Source of the DNA: Burkholderiales bacterium
GTDB lineage: Bacteria > Pseudomonadota > Gammaproteobacteria > Burkholderiales > SG8-39
Direction: 5' to 3'
Length of the DNA: 5,020 bases
Assembly: GCA_919902965.1 (NCBI GenBank)
Contig: CAKKSJ010000011.1
Span: forward strand, 1-5,020
Shown: piece by piece, positions 1 through 5,020 of the stretch
Layout of the letters: each line of letters starts with the position of its first letter
Position numbering within the stretch: position 1 is the first letter of the stretch
Made by a program: the position numbers and the translations under genes
The notes under the pieces: generated by a model
Told to the model about the DNA's origin: nothing
The model's input: the letters and a program-made list of their open reading frames with translations, nothing else
The model's database searches: none

Positions 1-448
1 TCAGCAGGCCGGGCAGCCACAGCTTGTCCTGCACCACGCCGTGCTTGATGCCGGCCTTTTTTGCCGCATGATAAAGATCGATCGCCTCGGCGAGCCCGGT
101 CGCCACAGGCTTCTCGCAATAGATATCCTTGCCCGCGGCGATGGCCTGTTTCAGGATGGCGGGCCGCGCCTGCGTCGAGGCCGCGTCGAAGAACAGCCTG
201 TCGTCCTTGTTCGCCAGCGCCGCATACAGGTCTGTAGTCCAGCGCGCAATGCCGTGCGCCCTGGCCAGGCGCTCGAGCTTGTCGGCGTTGCGGCCGACGA
301 GCACCGGATCGGGCATCACGCGCGTGCCGTCGGCCAGCGCCACCCCGCCCTGCGCGCGGATCGCGCAGATCGAGCGGATCAGGTGCTGGTTGGTGCCCAT
401 GCGCCCGGTCACGCCGTTCATGATGATGCCTAGACGTACTTCTGCCAT
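1..448 (-). CDS. Gfo/Idh/MocA-family oxidoreductase, N-terminal part (runs off left edge)
   Basis: The first 149 codons are visible; the gene continues past base 1. The start begins MAEVRLGIIMNGVTGRMG, a beta strand followed by a glycine-rich GVTGRMG turn (residues 12-18), as expected of a Rossmann NAD(P)-binding fold. A second hallmark is CEKPVAT at residues 111-117. The Glu-Lys-Pro motif is typical of the Gfo/Idh/MocA family, where the lysine lies near the nicotinamide and substrate. The family (usually about 330-400 residues) oxidises or reduces hydroxyl/keto groups on sugars, inositols and related compounds in the cytoplasm; the substrate here is unknown. The GRMG turn also occurs in dihydrodipicolinate reductase, but the EKP motif and the long segment between the two motifs favour Gfo/Idh/MocA. 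The ATG is preceded by AGGAG, nine bases upstream and overlapping the stop of the enolase-superfamily gene. The 12-base gap indicates co-transcription as the third gene of the leftward operon. Confidence 0.88.
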   Translation of the reverse strand, partial: MAEVRLGIIMNGVTGRMGTNQHLIRSICAIRAQGGVALADGTRVMPDPVLVGRNADKLERLARAHGIARWTTDLYAALANKDDRLFFDAASTQARPAILKQAIAAGKDIYCEKPVATGLAEAIDLYHAAKKAGIKHGVVQDKLWLPGLL

Positions 449-460
449 ATTTCCTTGCTC

Positions 461-1885
461 CTAATTCGGAAGAACCATCTTGCGCATGCTGCTCCAATCC
501 GGCTCGGCGGCGACCGCGTAACCCTTGCAGGAAAGCGAGGCGATATCCATCTGCCCGCCTTGTATGCGCAGGCGCACCGCCCCGTGGCTGCGCTCGTAAA
601 GACCCGGGTGCGCGGCCAGAAACCCCGACTGCTCGGCCTCGGTGAGCCCCGCCATGCCGTTGACGTAGTGGTGGCCATTGCGCTCCACGTGGCGAATACC
701 GAGCAGGTTCACCAGCGCCAGATCCTGCTGTACTGCAACCCCGGCCTGCAGCGTCAGATCTTCGGCCGACATAAAATAACGCGCCGTTTGCCCCTCGGCG
801 TTCCACCTCGCGCAACGGGCGGCGTTGATCATCGATTTGTACAAACCCTTGCAGGTCTTGCTGGATACGCCCGCATAGCCCAGCTCGCGCGCGCGCGGAA
901 ACACGTCCAGGTCGGAATCGGATTCGTCGATGATGACCGGCGTGTCGCGCGACACGGCAGAAACGTCTTTTTCCAAAGCGCAGCTGCGCTTGATCGGCTG
1001 TTCGATGAACAGAATGCTTTTCACCAGGCGCTGCAGCCGCGCTTCGGCCTGCATGCGCGACCACAACTCGACTACGCCTTCGATGCTCTCGTACTGTTCG
1101 TTGCCGTCCAGCGACGCGAAGTAAGCGTCGGGGATGCGGTCGAGCACTGCGGCAATGGCGCTGAGACGCTCGATATCCTCGGCCACCACGCCGCCCACCT
1201 TGAGCTTGAAATAGCGTTGCCCGTAGGCGGCGACCACCTGCTCCAGCGTCTGCGGCAGGCCGTCGTTCACCGCCTCGCGGACCTCAGCTTCGGTGAGCGC
1301 ATCCACCAATCCCACGGTGTGGCGCGCGGCGATGGTCGCCGCCGGTTCGAGCGCACCGAGGAAGGCGTGCATGTCGAATCCGGCAAACTCGGGCAGCAGC
1401 GCCGCCGGCGCGATGCCGGGCAGATTGGCGCGCAGCGCGTCATAGAAAGAAACGCCCAGCACCCGGCACAAGGCATCGAGCAGCGCGCGATCGATGAGCG
1501 CGGGGCCGTAGCATGCAACCAGGGGATTCAATCCGCGTCGCGCGCCCGCCTCGATCTGCGCGCGGTAATGTGCGGCAAAATGGCCGAAGGCGCTGCGCCG
1601 CGCGCGATCGCCCAGATAGGCGTCGCGCGCGATACCCAACGCGAGGCGCAGCTGCGCGTAGTTGTCCTGATTCGAAAGCGCGAGGTCCTTGTCGAACCAC
1701 TTGGGCGCGAGCAATTCCGCGGCCAGGCCCCAGCTGCTGCGCCCGTCCTCGAGCTCTATGCGCACGCGCGCGAAAGCCTGCGGCGACTCGGTCAGGGTAA
1801 CGACGCCAAAGCGAAACGGCATGCGCAGCCTGACGTCGCGCTCAAACATTGCAAGCTCGGCCACGCGCAACAGCGGGGCGTTCAT
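461..1885 (-). CDS. Enolase-superfamily (mandelate racemase/muconate lactonizing-like) enzyme, enlarged
   Basis: 474 residues. Enolase-superfamily enzymes abstract a proton alpha to a carboxylate using Mg2+, giving dehydration, racemisation/epimerisation or cycloisomerisation. The signature residues appear in order and at normal spacing: a KxK motif (K227-L-K229), metal ligands D260 (SLDGNE), E295 (FIEQP) and D320 (IIDES), and the opposite-face lysine K343 (SSKTCKG). Lysines on both faces place it nearer the MLE/dipeptide-epimerase/OSBS type than mandelate racemase, which uses His-Asp. The N-terminal capping region is recognisable from MPFRFG (22-27). Usual length is 340-400 residues; here the KxK motif lies unusually late, with extra sequence around residues 145-215 (including ARHTVGLVDALTEAE). 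The start is chosen because its ATG overlaps the ATPase stop (ATGA), which implies translational coupling; Met13 is a possible alternative. Substrate and reaction are unknown. Cytoplasmic, by absence of a signal peptide. No frameshift or missing catalytic residue is seen. Confidence 0.9.
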   Translation of the reverse strand: MNAPLLRVAELAMFERDVRLRMPFRFGVVTLTESPQAFARVRIELEDGRSSWGLAAELLAPKWFDKDLALSNQDNYAQLRLALGIARDAYLGDRARRSAFGHFAAHYRAQIEAGARRGLNPLVACYGPALIDRALLDALCRVLGVSFYDALRANLPGIAPAALLPEFAGFDMHAFLGALEPAATIAARHTVGLVDALTEAEVREAVNDGLPQTLEQVVAAYGQRYFKLKVGGVVAEDIERLSAIAAVLDRIPDAYFASLDGNEQYESIEGVVELWSRMQAEARLQRLVKSILFIEQPIKRSCALEKDVSAVSRDTPVIIDESDSDLDVFPRARELGYAGVSSKTCKGLYKSMINAARCARWNAEGQTARYFMSAEDLTLQAGVAVQQDLALVNLLGIRHVERNGHHYVNGMAGLTEAEQSGFLAAHPGLYERSHGAVRLRIQGGQMDIASLSCKGYAVAAEPDWSSMRKMVLPN

Positions 1886-2646
1886 TCCATTCCCAGCAGC
1901 CTGTAGATACGGCGGGTGTAGTCGCCGAATTCCTTGTTGGTCTTCATGTCGAGCGTACGCGGATGCGGCAACTCGATGCTGATGTTGTCGGCCATGCGCG
2001 CCGGCCCCGCGGTGAGCACAACCACGCGCGTGCCCAGGAACACCGCTTCGGAAATACCGTGGGTGACGAAAACAATGGTCTTCTGGCTTTCCTTCCAGAT
2101 GCGCAGCAGCTCCAGGTTCATTTTCTCCCGCGTGAGGGCGTCCAGCGCACCGAAGGGCTCGTCCATCAGGATCAGCTTGGGGTCGTGGATGAGCGCGCGC
2201 GCGATGGCCGCGCGCTGCTGCATGCCGCCGGAAAGCTCATACGGATACTTGGTCTCGAAACCCGACAGGCCCACCAGATCGAGCAGTTGCATGGCGCGTT
2301 CGCGGCTCGCCTCCATCGGCAGGCCCAGAATCTCCACCGGCAACAGCACGTTCTCGAGGATGCGCCGCCACTTGAGCAGCAGCGGCTGCTGGAACACCAT
2401 GCCGATGTCGCGCGCAGGATCGAACGGGTGCGTGCTCGAGCCGATCTTTACTTCGCCGCCGTCGTAGCCGTGCAGACCGGCCAGGATTTTCAGCAGCGTG
2501 GTCTTGCCGCAGCCCGAAGGCCCGACCAGCGCCACCAGCTCGCCTGCCATGACATCGAAGCTCGCGTCCGAAATCGCCAGGTATTCTGCGTCGCGCCGCC
2601 GATACAGCTTGCGCACGCCCGACAGATGAATGAAAGGCTCAGCCAC
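1882..2646 (-). CDS. NitT/TauT-type ABC transporter ATP-binding protein
   Basis: 254 residues, full length for the SsuB/TauB/NrtD type of importer ATPase. All nucleotide-binding elements are intact: Walker A GPSGCGKTT (42-50), Q-loop VFQQ (84-87), ABC signature LSGGMQQR (138-145), Walker B LILMDEP (158-164), D-loop ALD (167-169) and switch histidine H196 in VTHG. The residue after the histidine is Gly, whereas relatives commonly have Asp (VTHD). The segment LLKWRRILENV after the Q-loop matches the LLPWxTVxxNV stretch of this subgroup. It would power uptake together with the divergently encoded permease (2751-3566) and binding protein (3630-4616), since no other transporter parts are in view. 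Translation starts at GTG, supported by AAGGAG ten bases upstream. It is the first gene of the leftward operon and its stop overlaps the next start. Substrate cannot be assigned from an ATPase. Confidence 0.95.
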   Translation of the reverse strand: MAEPFIHLSGVRKLYRRRDAEYLAISDASFDVMAGELVALVGPSGCGKTTLLKILAGLHGYDGGEVKIGSSTHPFDPARDIGMVFQQPLLLKWRRILENVLLPVEILGLPMEASRERAMQLLDLVGLSGFETKYPYELSGGMQQRAAIARALIHDPKLILMDEPFGALDALTREKMNLELLRIWKESQKTIVFVTHGISEAVFLGTRVVVLTAGPARMADNISIELPHPRTLDMKTNKEFGDYTRRIYRLLGME

Positions 2647-2656
2647 CTGTGAAAAT

Positions 2657-2662
2657 CTCCTT
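2657..2662 (-). promoter_or_regulatory. Ribosome binding site fixing a GTG start for the ATPase gene
   Basis: On the minus strand AAGGAG lies ten bases upstream of GTG at 2646-2644. No ATG lies in frame near this point, and the conserved ATPase domain begins within about ten residues of the GTG, so this site decides the start. Confidence 0.7.
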
Positions 2663-2689
2663 CAATCGTCGCGCTCCAGCCGATCCCGC

Positions 2690-2718
2690 TTGACAGCGCC
2701 AGGGCGTGTTCCTATTAT
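2690..2718 (+). promoter_or_regulatory. Sigma-70-type promoter of the permease/binding-protein operon
   Basis: TTGACA at 2690-2695 is a perfect -35 box. It is followed by the optimal 17-base spacer and TATTAT at 2713-2718, which matches the -10 consensus TATAAT at five of six positions. Transcription would start near 2725, giving a leader of about 26 bases before the permease ATG at 2751. A promoter this close to consensus is expected to be strong and to need repression, which agrees with the palindrome directly downstream. For the leftward operon no equally good promoter was found. The reverse complement of the same A/T-rich patch (TAATAAT, about 2714-2720) could serve as a -10, but no convincing -35 lies upstream of it. 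Confidence 0.75.
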
Positions 2719-2732
2719 TAACCAGTTGGTTA
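2719..2732. promoter_or_regulatory. Perfect 14-base palindromic operator, probable TetR-family site
   Basis: TAACCA GT TGGTTA is a perfect inverted repeat with 6-base arms and a 2-base spacer. It begins at the base after the -10 box and spans the predicted start of transcription (about -6 to +8), a classic repressor position. The shape resembles known TetR-family boxes such as the RutR box (TGACCA NN TGGTCA), differing by one base per arm. A TetR-family gene lies at the right end of this window, which makes it the obvious candidate binder. Because the site sits in the shared divergent gap, it may control both operons. The palindrome is seen directly; the identity of the binding protein is inferred. 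Confidence 0.7.
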
Positions 2733-2750
2733 CATTAGACACGATGTCCG

Positions 2751-3566
2751 ATGCCTGGTCAAGAAACCCGCAGCTCCGAAAACAGCTTTGGCGCCAGGCT
2801 CGCAGGCGCCGCCGCCTATTACCTGCCGAGCGCGCTGGTGATCCTGGCGATGTTCCTGCTGTGGCAACTGGTCGTCGAACTCCTGCAGGTAAAAGAGTAC
2901 ATACTGCCCTCACCGCTGTCGGCGTTCAAGGCCCTGGGGAAGGCGAATTACCAATGGACGGTCAATTTCCTGGCGACGCTGTATGCGGTGCTCGGCGCTT
3001 TCGTGCTGTCGGCGATCCTGGGCGTTGCGCTGGCCATCGTCATCGTCTGGAACGACATGCTGATGCGCACCATCATGCCGATCCTGGTGCTGTTCAACAC
3101 CCTGCCCAAAGTTGCGCTGGCGCCGCTGTTCGTGATCTGGCTGGGCTACGGCGTCTGGCCCAATATCGTGATCGGCACCACCATCGCTTTTTTCCCCATG
3201 GTGGTGAACACCGCCGTGGGACTGGCCTCGGCCGAGCCCGAGATGCTGGAACTGGTGCGCGCGCTGCAGGCCAGCCGCTGGCAGATGTTCGTCAAGATCC
3301 GTTTTCCCAACGCCCTGCCCTATATTTTCACCGGCCTCAAGCTGAACGCCACCATGTCGGTGATCGGCGCCATCGTGGGCGAGTTCGTCGCATCCGAACG
3401 CGGCCTGGGCTCGCTGATCATTACCGGCGGCGTGACCATGGAGACGCCGATGATTTTCGCCTCGCTGATGCTGATCTCGGCGCTGGGACTGGCGCTGTAC
3501 GGCGTCGTCGTCGCAGTGGAGCAGGTCGTCGCGCCATGGGCGCTGCGCGAGGAACCGAACAAGTGA
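2751..3566 (+). CDS. NitT/TauT-type ABC transporter permease
   Basis: 271 residues, the usual size for SsuC/TauC-like permeases of the inner membrane. After a short polar N-terminus there are about six hydrophobic segments, roughly residues 24-45, 72-100, 107-131, 138-158, 199-217 and 233-258. The cytoplasmic coupling (EAA) loop is at about 162-190: it opens with EPEMLELVRAL, has the ASRWQMF turn where the family carries its conserved Gly/Ser, and ends with RFPNALP, matching the typical 'V.LP.ALP' end. KEYILPSP (48-55) is the characteristic periplasmic segment before the transmembrane domain. The ATG at 2751 is the only plausible start because an in-frame TAG lies at 2736-2738. It has no clear Shine-Dalgarno sequence and a predicted leader of only about 26 bases. 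It would dimerise and pair with the divergently encoded ATPase. The binding-protein gene follows after 63 bases. Confidence 0.94.
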   Translation: MPGQETRSSENSFGARLAGAAAYYLPSALVILAMFLLWQLVVELLQVKEYILPSPLSAFKALGKANYQWTVNFLATLYAVLGAFVLSAILGVALAIVIVWNDMLMRTIMPILVLFNTLPKVALAPLFVIWLGYGVWPNIVIGTTIAFFPMVVNTAVGLASAEPEMLELVRALQASRWQMFVKIRFPNALPYIFTGLKLNATMSVIGAIVGEFVASERGLGSLIITGGVTMETPMIFASLMLISALGLALYGVVVAVEQVVAPWALREEPNK

Positions 3567-3616
3567 CCCGTTGCGGGGCCGCTTGCGACCGGAAGGTTTT
3601 TCCCGTTTAACCGACC

Positions 3617-3625
3617 AAAGGAGGT
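3617..3625 (+). promoter_or_regulatory. Very strong Shine-Dalgarno of the binding-protein gene
   Basis: AAAGGAGGT, nearly full complementarity to the 16S rRNA 3' end, ends four bases before the ATG at 3630. It contrasts with the permease, which has no clear Shine-Dalgarno. This fits the usual need for a large excess of binding protein over membrane components made from one transcript. Confidence 0.8.
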
Positions 3626-3629
3626 CAGC

Positions 3630-4616
3630 ATGCGCATCAAATCGTTACTGCTTGCACTCACAGGGCTCGCCCTCGCGCTCCCGGCCGTGGCCGCAGACAA
3701 GGTCACGCTGCAACTCAATTGGTTCCATCTCGCCGACCACGCGCCGATCTACATGGCCTTGAAAAAAGGCTATTACGCCGAGGAAGGCATCGATCTCACT
3801 GTCGTGCGCGGGGCCGGTTCGTCCGACAGCGCGAAAAAAATCGACCTGGGTCAGGCCGAATTCGGTATTTCCGACGCGCCGACCGTGATCACCGCCATCA
3901 GCAAGGGCGCCAACCTGAAAATCGTTGCGGTGGTGTTCGACAAGGCCGGCAACAATGTGTTCTTCAAGAAAAGCGCCAATATCAAGGGGCCCAAGGATCT
4001 GCTCGGCAAGAAAATCGCCGCGCCCCCGGCCGACTCGCACCGCGTGCTCTGGCCGGCCTTCGCCAAGGTCAATCATCTCGACGAGAGCAAGGTGACCATG
4101 GTCAACGTCAAGCCGGAGGGCAAGCAGGCCATCGTCGCCGCAAACGAAGTCGACGCGTCCTTCGATCTTTACACCAGCTACGCCATCTGGGAAAAGGTGC
4201 TGGGCAAGGGCCAGGTCGGCAACCTGCTGTGGGCGGATTACGGCCTGCCGATTTACGGCCACACCTATTTCGTCAACACCGATCTGATCAAGAAGAATCC
4301 CAAGCTGATCGAACGCTTCCTGCGCGCCACGCACAAGGGCTGGCGCGACTCCTACGCCGATCCGGCAGCGGCCATGGATGCGATGACTGCGGCGGTGCCG
4401 GGACTGGACCGTGCGGCGCTGCTCGCCACCATGCCGCAGATCATGGACTTGTGCGTCACCGAGCGCTCGAAGAAGTACGGCATGGGCTGGATCGAGCCCG
4501 AAATCATGCAGAAGACCATAGACATCACCTATGCCGGCGGAAAGATGGACCGCGTGGTGAAGCTGGACGAAACGTTTACCAACGCCTATAGCAGCAAGAT
4601 CAAGCCGGCGAAATAA
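3630..4616 (+). CDS. Periplasmic substrate-binding protein of a NitT/TauT-type ABC transporter (NMT1/ThiY-like)
   Basis: 328 residues. The N-terminus is a clear Sec signal peptide: MRIK, then a Leu/Ala-rich hydrophobic core, then ALPAVA with predicted cleavage after residue 21 (A-V-A|AD). There is no lipobox cysteine, so the mature protein should be free in the periplasm. The mature part begins VTLQLNWFHLADHAPIYMAL (25-44), then KKGYYAEEGIDLTVV. This is the opening of NMT1/THI5-like and SsuA-like type-2 binding proteins, where the aromatic W31/F32 and H37 region lines the ligand cleft. The block around 70-90 (DLGQAEFGISDAPTVI) and the hinge stretch near 159-180 (NVKPEG...DASFDLYTSYAIWE) also fit the family. 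Known relatives bind thiamine pyrimidine precursors, sulfonates, nitrate or aromatic acids, so the ligand remains open. It is the last gene of the rightward operon, with permease upstream and a hairpin after the stop. Confidence 0.92.
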   Translation: MRIKSLLLALTGLALALPAVAADKVTLQLNWFHLADHAPIYMALKKGYYAEEGIDLTVVRGAGSSDSAKKIDLGQAEFGISDAPTVITAISKGANLKIVAVVFDKAGNNVFFKKSANIKGPKDLLGKKIAAPPADSHRVLWPAFAKVNHLDESKVTMVNVKPEGKQAIVAANEVDASFDLYTSYAIWEKVLGKGQVGNLLWADYGLPIYGHTYFVNTDLIKKNPKLIERFLRATHKGWRDSYADPAAAMDAMTAAVPGLDRAALLATMPQIMDLCVTERSKKYGMGWIEPEIMQKTIDITYAGGKMDRVVKLDETFTNAYSSKIKPAK

Positions 4617-4626
4617 GCGCCGGGCC

Positions 4627-4659
4627 CGGTCCGGGGGTATGCAGCATCCTCCCGGACCG
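4627..4659. terminator. Strong hairpin between convergent genes, candidate shared terminator
   Basis: Bases 4627-4637 pair with 4649-4659 in an 11-base-pair stem with one G-T wobble. After a T/C mismatch, three more pairs (4639-4641 with 4645-4647) close a CAG loop. The hairpin starts 11 bases after the binding-protein stop and ends 22 bases before the TetR stop on the other strand, so it could end transcription from both sides. No run of T follows on either strand, so it is not a canonical intrinsic terminator. It may instead block 3' exonucleases or act with Rho. A smaller perfect palindrome, CGGCGC T GCGCCG, follows at 4665-4677. Confidence 0.45.
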
Positions 4660-4681
4660 AAGCGCGGCGCTGCGCCGGGTG

Positions 4682-5020
4682 CTACCTGGACAGAAAACCG
4701 AGAACCAGATCGGTCATGTGCGCGAGGCGTTTTTTCAGTGCGGCTGCCTGCATCAGATCACGTCCGAAAATGGTCGACAGGGTGTGATTGTTGGACAGGT
4801 AAAAATAGCCGAGCGCGGCGATTGAAATGTACAGCTGCACCGGATCGACGCCGTCCCTGAATACGCCGCTGCGCTGGCCGCGGGCGAGCAGTTCGCGCAG
4901 CATGGCGACGAGCGGCGAGTGCATCGCCTGGATATCCTTGGATTTCTTCAGAAGCCGGGCACGATGCAGATTCTCGGTGTTCAGCAGGGTGATGACCTCG
5001 GGGTGCGCCAGGTAATATTC
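4682..5020 (-). CDS. TetR-family transcriptional regulator, C-terminal part (runs off right edge)
   Basis: 112 codons and a TAG stop are visible. The reading frame stays open to base 5020, so the start and the N-terminal helix-turn-helix lie outside. What is seen is the ligand-binding and dimerisation domain: HPEVITLLNTENLHRA near the left of the fragment, then SPLVAMLRELLARGQRSGVF, then DPVQLYISIAALGYFYLSNN followed by HTLSTIFGRDL. The 'G.F....DP..L...I.....' pattern is typical of TetR C-terminal domains, and the FYLSNNHTLS block is well known from one subgroup of them. Full-length members are about 200-220 residues, so roughly half is missing. The gene converges on the binding-protein gene and is separated from it by 65 bases. 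By proximity it is the candidate repressor for the palindrome at 2719-2732, probably with the transported compound or a breakdown product as inducer; this is inferred. Confidence 0.85.
   Translation of the reverse strand, partial: EYYLAHPEVITLLNTENLHRARLLKKSKDIQAMHSPLVAMLRELLARGQRSGVFRDGVDPVQLYISIAALGYFYLSNNHTLSTIFGRDLMQAAALKKRLAHMTDLVLGFLSR

Noticed and set aside
885..900. Alternating CG run (cgcgcgcgcgg)
   Set aside because: It lies inside codons for Ala/Arg in the enolase-superfamily gene, as expected in high-GC coding DNA; no repeat structure beyond that.
455..1906. A 483-codon open frame on the plus strand, almost exactly opposite the enolase-superfamily gene
   Set aside because: Its translation is rich in Arg, His, Ala and Gln and matches no family. 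It is the usual antisense shadow of a high-GC gene, whereas the minus-strand frame has a full catalytic motif set.
1849..2652. A 267-codon open frame opposite the ABC ATPase
   Set aside because: Antisense shadow. The minus strand encodes every ABC ATPase motif in order and has a good ribosome site.
2744..2746. ATG seven bases before the permease start
   Set aside because: It is out of frame with the permease, and the frame it opens gives the Arg-rich shadow protein. Kept only as a possible competing start.
2630..3610. A 326-codon plus-strand frame overlapping the permease
   Set aside because: An out-of-frame, Arg-rich translation without hydrophobic segments; the 2751 frame gives a proper permease with an EAA loop.
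3567..3629. Possible separate promoter or terminator between permease and binding-protein genes
   Set aside because: Only a 4-base-pair stem and no convincing -35/-10 pair were found in the 63 bases. Simple co-transcription is more likely.
3645..4334. A 229-codon open frame opposite the binding-protein gene
   Set aside because: Antisense shadow of a gene with a signal peptide, strong ribosome site and conserved family sequence on the plus strand.
4620..4629. Palindrome CCGGGCCCGG just after the binding-protein stop
   Set aside because: It has no loop, cannot form a stable RNA hairpin by itself, and overlaps the stronger 4627-4659 stem. It is likely a by-product of GC-rich sequence.

Overview
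The window is a compact, GC-rich stretch of bacterial DNA with short intergenic gaps. It looks like one catabolic or uptake locus from a proteobacterium. Codon use, the soluble periplasmic binding protein with an AxA signal-peptidase site, and the overall style suggest a betaproteobacterium, but no taxonomic marker gene is present, so this is only an inference. No RNA gene, insertion sequence, integrase, CRISPR array or long repeat was seen.

Layout. Two operons diverge from a 104-base gap (2647-2750). Leftward (minus strand) run an ABC-transporter ATPase (1882-2646), an enolase-superfamily enzyme (461-1885, joined to the ATPase by an ATGA stop/start overlap) and a Gfo/Idh/MocA-type NAD(P)-dependent oxidoreductase (448 to beyond the left edge, 12 bases after the enolase-superfamily gene). 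Rightward (plus strand) run the ABC permease (2751-3566) and its periplasmic NMT1/ThiY-like binding protein (3630-4616). A TetR-family regulator (4682 to beyond the right edge, minus strand) converges on the binding-protein gene. The 65-base gap between them holds a strong hairpin.

How it fits together. The permease, ATPase and binding protein form a complete NitT/TauT-type importer, with the ATPase split from its partners by the divergent promoter. The substrate would be captured in the periplasm, imported, and probably acted on by the enolase-superfamily enzyme and the dehydrogenase. The divergent gap contains a near-consensus sigma-70 promoter (TTGACA, 17 bases, TATTAT). A perfect 6-2-6 palindrome (TAACCA GT TGGTTA) lies immediately downstream, over the predicted transcription start. 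Its shape is that of a TetR-family operator and resembles the RutR box, so the nearby TetR protein is the natural candidate repressor. The substrate cannot be read from sequence alone. The most distinctive element is the 474-residue enolase-superfamily protein, which keeps all the catalytic residues but is about 80-100 residues longer than usual.
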